Shown piece after piece: positions 11,461-22,530 of a DNA stretch of 64,000 nucleotides. Position numbers and translations under genes: made by a program. The DNA comes from Uranotaenia lowii (Eukaryota; Arthropoda; Insecta; Diptera; Culicidae). Location: assembly GCF_029784155.1 (NCBI RefSeq), contig NC_073692.1, positions 232,828,503-232,892,502 of the forward strand. Reading direction: 5' to 3'. The notes under the pieces are model-generated. The model ran no database searches. It was not told the origin of the DNA and saw nothing but the letters and a program-made list of their open reading frames with translations. Every line of letters starts with the position of its first letter. Within the stretch, counting starts at the first letter, position 1.

Positions 11461-11865
11461 TCGCCATCTTTTTTTCATACAAATCCTATAAGGTTTTCAG
11501 TTTATATATCCTATCTGAATCAGCTATAATTTTGTTTAAATATAACAACGGTTGATATGATTTAATTATGGTTGCATAGGCTTTTGGATACAATTTGAGA
11601 TATTTTAACATCCTACGAGTACTAAATTATAACTCATCCAGATAGGAAAAAATTGAATATCAAAGTATCTCATCTTGATATAATTTAGTTTTTCCCTTCT
11701 GATCGGGATAATACGAACAAATGGCGGATTACATGATAGGCCAACTCCACTTCAAGTGCTATATCGCCTGCGGTTGATTATTGTAGGTAAAAAAGGTAAC
11801 ACAGACTAACAAAAATCTTCAGTGGATCTGTAAGATTTATACATATTGTCCTATTTTAGGTAAAA

Positions 11866-12520
11866 AAAAACAAGAAATAACCAATCGCAACATTGACGAA
11901 GTGGACCAAGGCCTTTACAGCGAAACCCGAGATGAATATATAACAACGACACAGTTTAGTAAGTCTGACATTGATCCTGATCTTCCAAAAAAGCTTCGAT
12001 ATTACGAATCCTAAGAATCTTCGACCACATTGAGTCCTCTACTCACTTGTTCGAACGTTCAGCTTGAAACATCGCTTTCATTAGTAATTGTCTCTTCTAG
12101 CGTTATTGACAGTTGTCACGAGGAAGACGGTTTTGTTTACATACTGGGATGGGTTGCTTACAAACTAAAAAAATCGCATCCTGATTTCGATGACAAAACA
12201 AAAGACCTTATAGACAGCTTGAACCAAGCTAATGTGCCATTATTCATACGACACCTTGCATATGGCGGACTATTTAACAGTCCCTTCGGCTGAACTTCAA
12301 GTCTGGGTAGAGCAATGGAAAAAAATTTCATTCTCTGTCACGGTACCAATAGCTTCAATTTTAAGACGAATATAATCGAAACCCTGGTAAATCAAATTTT
12401 GATAACATATCCGAACTTTGCCAAAGTAGTTGTGAAGAAGTTCGTTAAAATATGCACTACTGTAAGGATGAGGTATGGCAATTTACAGGCACAAGGTTTA
12501 CTACAATCAGGCTAATTATA
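11866..12520 (+). pseudogene. P/THAP9-like transposase C-terminal remnant
   Basis: Plus-strand frames carry EEDGFVYILGWVAYKLKKSH, HLAYGGLFNSP, PSAELQVWVEQ (frame shifted), MEKNFILCHGTN and KKFVKICTTVRMRYGNLQ. The arrangement (Y-x-G-x-x-A-x-K, GGL-x-x-PS, E-x-x-F-x-x-HG, FVKxRTxxR) resembles the C-terminal part of P-element/THAP9-type transposases. The catalytic core is not visible upstream. At least two frameshifts near 12290-12330 kill the frame. The superfamily call is from pattern memory. Confidence 0.5.
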
Positions 12521-12714
12521 TGAGGATCAAGTCCTATCAACTTCGAGAAGACGAATTGAGCACAAAAGTGATCCTGCTAAAAAAATACAAAAAGCAAGAG
12601 ACGAATCAATTAACACGAAAGTATTGACAATCCATAATATAAAAGTGTATTTACGTAAATTAATTACATTTAATTTTTTCAGGTACCCTCCCAAAAATGT
12701 CTCATCTATACTTA

Positions 12715-12960
12715 ATAATGCGGTGCTTATTGCAGCTTATGCCGCCATCGTCCATCGTGCTGCTTGATCATCGGCAATAAACGCTTCTGGAGGCATTCCT
12801 TGATATAGTTCTGGGTGTTCATTGTTTTCGATGTGACGTACGTGCTAGATATTTTTCCGCACTTGCAAATTGCCTGCCACATCTACACCTTCTTGCCAAA
12901 ATTTTTCGGTGAAAATGGCTTTGATGATAATGCACCCAAAACTTTTGCAAAATATTGAAT
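12715..12960 (-). pseudogene. Mariner (DD37E-type) transposase fragment
   Basis: On the minus strand, with one frameshift, the sequence reads IKAIFTEKFWQ, WQAICKCGKISSTYV and SKTMNTQNYIKECLQKRLLP. That is the segment between the first and second catalytic aspartates of mosquito-type mariner transposases (…VWQAICxCG…TMNxxxYxxECLQKRLLP). The rest of the gene is missing. A 129-bp hairpin element lies immediately next to it. Confidence 0.65.
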
Positions 12961-12966
12961 CATATA

Positions 12967-13095
12967 TGCCGTATTTGTTTTCACCCTGGTGGTCTACCGT
13001 TTGTGCACCAAGTGCTGTCAAAGCGTTTTTTATATACGAAGATGACAGCAGTTGGTGCACAACCGGTTGGCCACCAGATGAAAACAAATACGGCA
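12967..13095 (+). mobile_element. 129-bp hairpin element (near-palindrome)
   Basis: The left arm starts TGCCGTATTTGTTTTCACCC and the right arm ends with the complement of TGCCGTATTTGTTTTCATCT. The arms pair over about 53 bases with few mismatches (TTGTGCACCAAGTGCTGTCA against TTGTGCACCAACTGCTGTCA), leaving a loop of about 22 bases. ATA on each side (12964-12966 and 13096-13098) may be a 3-bp target duplication. It is probably a very small miniature transposon; a hairpin-RNA precursor is the alternative. Confidence 0.7.
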
Positions 13096-13474
13096 ATAGT
13101 TTCGGGGCTCTTGGATTGATAGAAGCTGCTTGATTTAGGTTCCATTCAGGTTTTTTTTCTGCCTCCATACGTACTCTTTTAAGAGTACATGTACTCTTTT
13201 TCGATCGAAAAATGGGCGTACTCTTCTTTTTGTGAAATTTTACCAAATGTACTCTTTTTTTGTTGAAAGACATTTGATCAGAAAAACCGATGTATTTATT
13301 CCATTTTATGAAGTTGTTTTACATCTTATGCCAAAACTACAAAAGGAATACATTTTACAACAAATTACTTTAACATTTTGTTCTAATAATCATGCATTTT
13401 TAGTCGTTAAAAACAGTGAGCGCGATAAACGCCTTTGAGTCTGTAAGCAGTAATCAATATGCACAAAATTTAGG

Positions 13475-13656
13475 AGGGCTTGTGACATAGCTCAGTTGGC
13501 AAGTCTGTTGTCTCCTGAGCCGATGTTCGTAAGTTCGAGCCCAAGAGTAAACATCGGACACAGTTGTACCGGATAAGTTTTTCAATAACGATCCGCCAAC
13601 TGCAACGTTGATAAAGTCGCGAATGCCATAAAGATGGTAAAACGACTATAATCGAA
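13475..13656 (+). mobile_element. tRNA-derived SINE, copy 1, with 12-bp target duplication
   Basis: Box A TAGCTCAGTTGG (13488-13499) and box B GTTCGAGCCC (13533-13542) match the pol III consensus. The body continues with GTAAACATCG, a second block CCGCCAACTGCAACGTTGAT and a short 3' end ATCGAA. The 12-bp duplication ACAAAATTTAGG is perfect at 13463-13474 and 13657-13668, and other copies of the host hAT element show the uninterrupted site. A second copy is at 33126-33323. It would rely on a LINE in trans; which one is unknown. Confidence 0.9.
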
Positions 13657-13678
13657 ACAAAATTTAGGTATGATACAA

Positions 13679-14483
13679 TAGACTGAGTCGATTTGGGGTC
13701 ATTTTTGAATTTCTCAAAACCTGGGGTCTTAAAAGCTTCGTCGTGGTCCAAAACTCATCCATGATTTTTTGTAGAATTTTTAAGTAACGTTTACATGAGT
13801 AAATTTGAACTTTAAGGTTTGTATGGGAAAATTAATTATTTTGTACTGAAAAATCAACATCAATTATGTTTCTTTTGTGGAACCGAGCCAGCTGATGGTT
13901 TTTGTGCCAATTCATCAAATTCCTTGAGGAAATTTTTCGCTGAACAACTTTGTCGAAGACCGTTACTTCGTATCTTATTAGGCAAAAAAGTTATTAGATG
14001 TTTAACAGGGGTATGTCTTTTCGCATTGATAAACAACATCACTGCTTGAGCCTCGCGAAGTATTGCATGAAAAGGAGTCATGCAATACTTCGCTAGGCAC
14101 CCTACAGTGATGTCAATTGAATTTATCGTTTATCAATGCGAAAAGATATATCCCCATTCAACACCTAATAACTTTTTTGTCTAATGAAATACGAAGTTAC
14201 GGTCTTCGACAAAGTTGTTCAGAGGAAAATTTCCTCAAGGAATTTGATAAATTGGCACAAAAACCATCAGCTGGCTCGGTTCCACAGACGAAACAAAAAT
14301 GATGTTGATTTTTCAGTACAAAATATTCAATTTTCTCATACAAATCTAAAAGTTCAAATTTACTCATGTAAACGTTACTTAAAAATTCTACAAAAAATCA
14401 TGGATGAGTTTTGGACCACGACGAAGCTTTTAAGACCCCAGGGTTTGAGAAATTCAAAAATAACCCCAAATCGACTCAGTCCA
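13679..14483 (+). mobile_element. 805-bp foldback element (near-complete palindrome) with 9-bp target duplication
   Basis: The left arm begins TAGACTGAGTCGATTTGGGG and the right arm is its reverse complement, ending CCCCAAATCGACTCAGTCCA. The two arms stay complementary almost to the centre, where GCGAAGTATTGCATGA and TCATGCAATACTTCGC face each other at about 14056-14094. The 9-bp ATGATACAA is duplicated at 13670-13678 and 14484-14492, and related host copies show the empty site. Long inverted repeats plus a 9-bp duplication suggest a non-autonomous Mutator-like or foldback element. Frames inside are by-products of the palindrome. Confidence 0.88.
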
Positions 14484-14672
14484 ATGATACAAGTATATTT
14501 TAAAAGAAAATTTATAATTGTTTTGTAAGTTAGATAACTTCCAAGACATTAACAGGTAACTTCCAAGACTCTAACAGATTTTGATTGAATTGAAATAGTT
14601 CGGTGTCTCAGATAGCACGAAATATGTACAGTCTAGAGTCCAAGTGGCTCTTTAGCACGCATAACGTTAGAC

Positions 14673-15638
14673 TAGGGTTACCATATCCCGCGACACCAAA
14701 AAGAGTACATTGAGATCATTTATCCAAAAGTCAGGAGAAATGTTGAACAGTAGAACCCCGTTCAGCCGAACTCCAGTTTTCTGAGCTCCCGCTTTATCCC
14801 AGCCATCAGGTTGACCCAAGATCCTAAAATTTACCGAGCTTTGCGCCCGGATGGTATGCAAAAGGATGTTCAGTAGAACCCCGCTTACCCGAGGTAATGG
14901 GGAGACGAACCATCTCGGATAAGTGAAAACTCGGATTAAACGAAATACATTGATAAACCCAATCCTTTTGCTCTGGTTTTGCATAGCTCGGTTCTTAAAT
15001 ACATGGATTTTATTTTTCTATTTTCCTGGCGTTTCTGGCAAGTTTAGATTTTGAACTTGCCAAAAATGTCAATTGAATACCGTTTTTTCAGGAGTTTAAC
15101 CCATAAAGGACATTTTTCCTTAAGATTTAATACTTTAACAATATATCGCGATGATAAAACACATTTTTTACATGGATTTCTCGGATAATTGGGGTTCTAC
15201 TATTTCGTGCTATCTGAGGTACCGAGACATTTCAATTCAATAAAAAACTGTTAATGTCTCGGAAGTATTGTGACTTACATGACAATTATATATTTTCTTT
15301 TTAAATATTCTTGTACTTTTCCGAAATTTTGTCCATATTGATTACTGCTTGCATACTCAAAGGCGCTTATTGCGCTAGCTGTTTATAACTACTAAAAATG
15401 CATGATTTTAAAACAAAATGTTAAGTAATTTGCTGTAAGCTGTATTCCTTTTGTAGTTGTTGCATAAGATGTGAAACACCTTCATAAAATGGAAGAAATA
15501 CGTGGATTTTTCTGATCAAATGACCTTCAACAAAAAAAAAGAGTACATTTGGTAAAATTTCACAAAAAGAAGAGTACGCCCATTTTTCGATCGAAAATGA
15601 GTACATGTACGCTTAAAAGAGTACATATGGTAACCCTA
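14673..15638 (-). mobile_element. hAT-like miniature element, copy 2, complete
   Basis: The termini TAGGGTTACCATAT and ATATGGTAACCCTA are perfect 14-bp inverted repeats. The 8-bp CGTTAGAC is duplicated at 14665-14672 and 15639-15646, the signature of hAT transposition. At 966 bp with no transposase it is non-autonomous. The interior includes CAGTAGAACCCCG and TTTTGCATAGCTCGG blocks and the AGTGTACTC-type arm shared with the other copies. Length and ends make it the reference copy for the family in this window. Confidence 0.9.
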
Positions 15639-15974
15639 CGTTAGACGTCGAGGTCCCGACTTTTCTCCCCACATCCCGAACGAAAGCCGATGGTTTCTGT
15701 CTGTAGGCATCCCTGACCTTTTTGTCGATAGCAGAACTTACAGAACCAAATTTTCGACCACTCCTTGGTTCATCTTCATATGTACAGTGTTCACCATATT
15801 TTTAACCCGTCATTTCATTATTTTTTCTTAAAAATTCTTTTTTACAGTTGGAAATGATGAGTACATCAAGAAAAAAAAATTAAAATAAAATACGATTTTT
15901 TACTTTTTAAGATCCAGAACTACAAATAACAGTATATTTACCTTAGAGATACCATACGTACTCTTTTAAGAGTA

Positions 15975-16948
15975 GGGGAGAGTGGGGATACTTGATCCCC
16001 TTTTCTTTTCTTCACCATATCTTTTTGGTAAAAATTAACAACTCGCCGTCTTTGACATTTTCTGACAGCTTGTAACTTCAAGTTTCTTTGATCCAAAAAT
16101 TAGAACGATACTTAAACCCGTTGATGAATTAGAAGCATTTTCGTGGGAGTAAAAAAAATGCGATTTTTCTGACGTTAGGGGAGACTTGATCCCCTATTGA
16201 AGGAGACTTGATCTTTTATTCACGAAGCCCTAATCCTTGTATAAAAATCAAACAAAACCCCAAGATAGAATGTTAATTGACTATTTCGGTCATGTTTGTT
16301 CTCATTTCACAATTTATAGCAGACATAAGAAGAAAATTGTATAATTTTGTCTCAACGCTAATAACATTGCATACTTAAAGGCGCTATTTTTTATAATTAA
16401 GAGAAAATTAATTATTTTTGGTCTTTTCTTCAGACAGTTGTTTGATAAATATTAGTTTTTGGATAAATATTAGTAATTTAGTGATCAGCATTCATAACGA
16501 TCAATTCAGAAGAAGAATATGCCGTTTGGAAGGGGGATCAATTGTACCCAACTCTAGGGGATCAATTATACCCATAATCAACATTTTAGAAAACTTTTTC
16601 TGAAAAAAGTTGAGAGTTTTCCATTGCTTTGAAAATATGGCATTATGAAGTTCATTCTGCGCTCGAACGATTGATACATTGGAACAAATATTTTTTCATA
16701 ATTTTCCCATGTAAGGAACATTTTAAAGTGATGAAAAAAGATCTTCAAGTTACATTTTGTGAAATTTTTCAAACAAAGTTCTATTACTCAAACAATTATT
16801 TTGTTAAAATTTTTTAAACTACAAGCATTGTTATTTTGCTCATTTTGGCACATTTTTCTAGAACATTTGATCTTTGTAAGACATTCCAGTTTCGAGATAT
16901 AGCTCAGGAATCAAGTATCCCCAGGGATCAAGTATCCTCATTCTCCCC
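15975..16948 (+). mobile_element. Miniature TA-target element, family B, copy 2
   Basis: The left end GGGGAGAGTGGGGATACTTG and the right end (reverse complement GGGGAGAATGAGGATACTTG) are inverted repeats, with TA at 15973-15974 and 16949-16950. The uninterrupted host site AGAGTACATGTACTC is seen in hAT copy 1 at about 13176-13194, so the TA duplication is directly confirmed. It is 974 bp and non-coding. GGGGATCAATTGTACCC-like motifs recur inside. Confidence 0.9.
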
Positions 16949-17163
16949 TACATGTACTCTTTTTCGATCAAGAAATGGGAGTCCTCTTTTTTTTTGTAAA
17001 ATTTTATCAAATGTAGATACTCTTTTTTTTTTAAAAGAAATTTGATCAGAAAAACCATAGTATTTCTTCCATTTTATAAAGTTGTTTCACATCTCATGCA
17101 AAAATTATAAAACGAATACAGCTTACAACAAATTACTTTAACATCTGATTTTAATTAACAATA

Positions 17164-17993
17164 GAGTTAGGTAAAAGTACGAGTCGAGTAAAAGTACGTT
17201 TTGGGGTTATCACAAACCGAGAACAGTGAAATTCAAAACTCTGGCGTGGATTGATAATGATTTGAACTGCCAACAACCAGCCATATTTTTTTTCGTAGTA
17301 GTTGAAAATACCCCGAAAAATGAGGTAAAGTAGCTTTTTTGCTCGAATAATGTAATATTTCAAAAAACGGCAAACATGTTTATGTAATCAAAAGTCTGGC
17401 TTTCAATGAAAGTTTTAATGTGTCTTTTTAGTTGTTTTTAAACACTATCAAATGCCGAAGAGAGAATTTAATTACTATATCTCTATTCATCACAAAAAAC
17501 TGTGAATCAAAAGAAACCATGAAGGGGCAAAAGGACGAACTGCAAATGGGGCAAAAGTACGAAGAGCCTTCTGAAGTAAATCTGAACGGAAAATTTTAAC
17601 TTCTTTTTAAAATGCTCTGGAAACATCAGCGCATATTTTTGTTTCTTCAAGACTTGTTCGCGCGAAAAATTGCTCAAATACGATGAGAACTGGATTTCGA
17701 AAACCTGCTGAATATGGACAGTTAGTGGAGAACTCCAAATTCGCACAGGTTATTTGCCCATGTATAGGATTTGTATCAGAAGCGAACAAAGGTGTTGCTG
17801 CTGTAAGCAGAGATTAATACAAAATAATTTCCCTGTTGACTTCATGCAGACTTGTAAAATTTTGAATGGTCGTTTTTTTCCCCATATCATTCGAACTTTT
17901 GCCCCAATTTTTGCTGTTATTGTTTTTTTGGAAAACAACCGGCAAAATTTTCTAAAAATAGGATAGCACTAAGGTCGTACTTTTACCCCACCA
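17164..17993 (+). mobile_element. Miniature TA-target element, family C (GGTAAAAGTACGA)
   Basis: GGTAAAAGTACGAGTCGAG at 17170 and TCGTACTTTTACCCCA at 17975-17990 are inverted. A TA lies at 17162-17163; on the right the TA (20778-20779) is displaced by the Helitron that entered exactly at the boundary. Internal GGGGCAAAAGTACGAAGAG repeats the terminal word. Exact ends are uncertain by a few bases. Confidence 0.65.
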
Positions 17994-20777
17994 TCTATTA
18001 TATAAAATTCTCTTGTAACGGTGTTTGTAGTACTACTCCTCCGAAATGACCCAACCGATTCAAATCAAATGATTTTTAGAATATTCTGTGGGCATGCGAA
18101 TCGGTTTATATCGAATAAAAACAACAAAAAGTCGCATCAATTGTCCGTTATCATTTAATTTGTCATTTTTTGAATGAAATTAAAGTCATGACATCCATTT
18201 TTAGAAATTTTCTTTACTTCGGGCGCCGGGCGATTTGTTTTTCGTCTCCATGGTCGTTCAAGGCGTCGCAAGCAAATGCCGAGAGAAAATGGTAACCATT
18301 GCATAGCATACTGATTAGTTAAAATATTTGGGCGCGCATTTCTAAACCAAGCATAATTTCAATGCATGTGGTAGCGATATGAAGCCTAGATTTGTTTTTT
18401 TCTTCTTGATTCCTAGATCATTTGTACAGCACATAGTAATGAATGACGCCCAGATTGATATTTTGCCGATCAAATCAATACCATTTAAACGATTTAAAAA
18501 AAACAAGTTTAAGTTCAGCAGAAATTGTGGTCTGAAAAATATTAATTTAGTACTGATGCATATAAAATAATGGTATGACCCTTTTGCGGACATTTGAAAA
18601 AAAGAAAGTGGGAAGATTTACATTCAATTTTATAATCCAATACCCCTAGAAACATTTTTCGAACATGTACAAATGTGCTTAACTGAAAATGTTTTGGGTG
18701 CCTTTAAATTTGCAAAACAACAACAAAATCCATTGAAGATGAACAGATACATGAACTGAACAAGAGCCTGTCCTTTAAAAAGGATTATATAGGATTGATG
18801 TTTATTTTAAGGCCTAATGCAAAGAACTTTTTGATTTTCTGCAAGCATAAGTGAAAGTTATCAATAAAAATGAAAGAATTTTCAGTTCAAAAATACACTA
18901 GAGCAAATGCAAACGTTCAAGATTTACAAAAAATTAATAAATTATTCATGTATACATGTTCACATTATTTCTTCATCTATAAATCGTTGAGCCCAATTAA
19001 ACAATCTGACTTAACAAACTCAACTTTTTTTTAAATCATTCACCGAAAAACTGTTTACAGGTTCACTGTTTGTTTACACAGAATTCAAGTACGTACTTAA
19101 CATGAAAGTGTGTTTATGTTTAACATATTTTGGCTACATAGAAGATATTTTAGATCCGCTTTTTTGTTGAAAAGTTTTTCTGTGATTGATATTCCAGAAG
19201 CATTATTTTTTTGATAGCAGAAGCAGAGTTTTTATTATGCCCAGAAAGTGGCGAAAATGATATTAACTCCTGTCATTTCACACGGTGAAACAAGTGGCTA
19301 CGCGCCTTTTAGTCATGAAACATATACCTTTTAAGAATTATACCTCCAAAATGATCAGAAAGGGTATACCGAATGTGAAATCTGAAGCGAATATTCAAAA
19401 TTATTAAATGTCTTTGTAAATGAAGGTCTTATGGTAAAACAGTGTTCAGTGAAATTGAAGTACCAAGCTTTATTTTATTCTGGGGAAAAACTGCAGATTT
19501 ATCAATGAAAGCTGATAAAAAAGACAAACAGGAAAAATATTAAATTTATTTATAAGTCTTTACACTGACGCATCTCCAAAAGAGCAATGTGTTTTCACTT
19601 GCATCAGTAAATGGGACAAATGAACCTTTACTTAGATATTTCTTTTTGAAAGAATATGAAAGTTGAACTGTGATGATAGCCGAAAGACACTTATATGTTT
19701 ATAAAGGTTTCGAGGTATATGTACATGAAAACTTCCAGAAAAAAACGAATAAACTCATGGAATCATTGTAGCCTGAACAGATTAGCTCTTTTCAATTAAT
19801 TTAATTTCCAAAAACCTCAATGTTTCAGTTAGAATCTTAAAAAAAACAGTTTAAATTGGCAGATATGTCCACTAGGATGCAAAAAAAATTGCTGTAATTC
19901 GGTTGAATATAAAAAATTCTTAACATATTTTTCCTCCTTTCAAAACCGATCGTTTTTTTATTAATTGGGTAAATGTTCAAAGGAATTTCATAAACATTTT
20001 TTGCTGAAAAAAATAATAAAACGGTGAACTTTTTTTTTGACATGGTTTTGATGAAAATATGGATATTATTTAATTACCACTGCTTCCAAGGGTGAAAAAA
20101 GTGAACAAAAAACAGCTTGAAAATGGTTAGTAAAAAATGTTCTCTCCGAAGAAACTCGGGAGCTGAAAGTACTGCGTAAGGCATAATATTGGGCAAATAC
20201 TCCTAAAATGGTCCCGATATTCAAAATTCTTTTTCCATAAAGTTTCATATGCAATAAAATACAATTAAGGAAAAACTTTTGATTCCGATTTCAACCTTAA
20301 TGTGAACTCGAGCAAAGCGGAGTAAATCAACTAAATGGTATTCAATAAATGAAAAATAGATATTATCAACATAAAGTTATTTATGGGACAAGTTACAAAA
20401 AGTACAAAGATTTTTTAGGCATGCTGCATGAGGCTTGCCAAGTTTGATGGTTACGTTGAGTGCTGAAAAAACTCAAATTTTCAACGGGAAGCTGATACCT
20501 GACACCATTCGGCAATATTCAAAGCATCCGAATCAAAGAAAAGTAGATTAAAAGTTTTCCTGTAAGATGCATGTAAGATTGATTGAAGGTAATGTTTTGA
20601 TAATCTATGTAAAGACCCGTAGAATTGAGTTATAATGTTTAGGTTTGATTCCGATAGAATTAAGCGTGGCAATTCGAGTAAACGGAAAAGAAGGATATGT
20701 AAAAAAAACTAGGACATGTTCACGAAAGCGAGACACCAAGTTAAACATGGTAAGACGAAGTTTACCGGGTCTGCTAG
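17994..20777 (+). mobile_element. Non-autonomous Helitron-like element
   Basis: The left end TCTATTATATAAAATTCTCT begins with TC and resembles insect Helitron 5' ends. The right end ACCGGGTCTGCTAG ends in CTAG and is preceded by a small hairpin (GGTAA…TTTACC at about 20750-20767). It is flanked by A on the left and T on the right, with no target duplication, as expected for rolling-circle elements. No Rep/helicase coding is present. The host sequence resumes as hAT copy 3. Confidence 0.7.
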
Positions 20778-21435
20778 TATTCTATGTATTTTTAGTCGCT
20801 TTAAACAGTGAGCGCGATAAGCGCCTTTGAGTATGCAAACAGTAATCAAAATTTAGGTATAGTACAAGAATATTTTAAAAGAAAATATATAATTGTCATG
20901 TAAGTTACATAAACTTTAAGACATTGCATTGGCAGTATTTGATTAAATTGAAATATTTTGGTGCCACCTCAGATAACACGAAATAAATATAGTAGAACCC
21001 TGTTTATCCGAGCTCCGGTTCTCCGAGCTTCCGCGTTATCCGATCCATAATTTTTATCCAAAATCCCTGTTAAAATGTGATTTACCATTGCGATATATTT
21101 TTAAGCTATTAAATTGACGTTTTTGGCAAGTTTAATATCTAAACTTTCCGGAAACGTCGATATCATGGAGAAAATAAAATCCACGCCTGAATAATAGGGC
21201 AGAAAGATATGGTTTGGGGCCTCCCCCGACTATCTCGAGTCTTCTAGGGTTAGCAGGGTTCTATAGTACATCCTATTGCATACCATCCCGGCGCAAAGCT
21301 CGATAAAAAAAAGGCTCTTGTGTCAATCTGCTGGCTGGGATAACCCGGGAGCTCAGAAAACTGGAGTTTGGTTAAAGGGGGTTCTACTGTTTAACGTTTC
21401 TCCTTAACTTGATATCATGGGATATGGTAACCCTA

Positions 21436-22530
21436 AGCTAAGGATGAATCATATATATGAATATATATTTTGTAGATTGACCCAAAAATCTGTCCTGTGA
21501 TAATTCCAGCTCAATCCGATTTGAATTAGAGGTGCCTCAAAGCGCTTTGATTCTCTAAAATCTCCTAATGATTTAAAAATGCAGATCGGGCGCTTTTCCA
21601 AAATAAATTATTTGTCCAAAAAACTTCTTTCTAGGGATTGGTCGGAATTCCGAAAAACGGTCTACAGAAAGTCGATTTTTGGCCTTAATTTTTTTCGAGA
21701 TAATAACCTTCTTTGGTCTCCCCTGAAAGATGATTTTTGTGGTCCGATCTCTAGAAAGTCGGTTAAGACCAGATTTTTTTTTGATAACACCAGATTTTGA
21801 CTTTTTTGCATTTGGCATAAACATTAAAATTTAGATTTTTCCTCTATTATTTGGTCCCTCCGTAGGTGATTTGCGAAAATAAAAAAAAATCGTAACTCCA
21901 CTCGGTCGCATCGGTAACTCGGTTTGAGCCACCACTAAATCAATTCTGTAATGTACCTAGTATTTGAAAAATATCCATATGAACCAGTAGTTGAATACAA
22001 AGAAACGAACCGACTTGGTTTTTCGATAACAGGCTTACCATAGGCGGTCATTTAATTAGGATATTGTTTAAAGTGACAACTATAGTTACGTGGAATTCTT
22101 CGGGAATTTAAAAGAGGAATATTGGTGCTCCAAAAATTGATATAAGCCAACGGTAAGAGCAGTCAATAAAATGACTACTACTAATACTAATGAAATGAAA
22201 AAAAAATTCATTTGTCAGAACAATTAAATTTGAATAGCACTGTAAAATTGATAAATGTGAAGAGGGAATGTTCAGTCTTTACCGATAATCCAAGTGTTCA
22301 AGGTAGTCTCAATCCCGAACAAGCTCTACTTTTTATGTCCTCAAAATTCAAGACTTTTATAGAGAACAAAGTCTTTTTCTGAGAAATTGACTCGGAACAA
22401 AGTAACGAAGCAACTTCGAGTAAATTGCACTGGAATGAAATTAATGAGAGGCAAGCAATATGATTCAAATGATAGTACTTAATTCCACCCCACTACATCA
22501 CAATGTTAGAATTTTAAACAAGTTCATAAA
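21436..22530. other. Unassigned sequence
   Basis: No element ends or coding region were recognised. The paired frames at 21573-21824 on both strands are mirror images of the same AT-rich sequence. Confidence 0.35.

Larger units (their letters stand above)
13162..14630 (+). mobile_element. hAT-like miniature element, copy 1 (truncated, hosts two insertions)
   Basis: Sequence from CCATACGTACTCTTTTAAGA through ATTTTAAAAGAAAATTTATA to CAGATAGCACGAAATAT is collinear with the left two thirds of the copies at 14673-15638 (inverted), 15944-21435 and 35961-36682. The TAGGGTTA terminus is missing and the right third is lost after about 14625. A SINE (13475-13656) and an 805-bp foldback (13679-14483) lie inside it with readable target duplications. 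Confidence 0.7.
15944..21435 (+). mobile_element. hAT-like miniature element, copy 3, split by three insertions
   Basis: Pieces at 15944-15974, 16951-17161 and 20780-21435 line up with copy 2. Left-end sequence is TAGAGATACCATACGTACTC and the right end is GGATATGGTAACCCTA. Removing the insertions (15975-16948, 17164-17993, 17994-20777) leaves about 0.9 kb, close to the 966 bp of copy 2. The outer 8-bp duplication is no longer legible. Confidence 0.75.

Noticed and set aside
12845..13273. 142-codon minus-strand frame as a gene
   Set aside because: It crosses a mariner fragment, a 129-bp hairpin element and the start of a hAT miniature, so it is a chimera of repeats.
13481..13560. Functional tRNA gene
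   Set aside because: Boxes A and B are good, but there is no acceptor-stem pairing; the body and target duplication show it is a SINE. The same applies at 33126, 5637 and 54214.
13819..14528. Several 60-114-codon frames on both strands
   Set aside because: They mirror each other across the 805-bp palindrome and share no coding signature.
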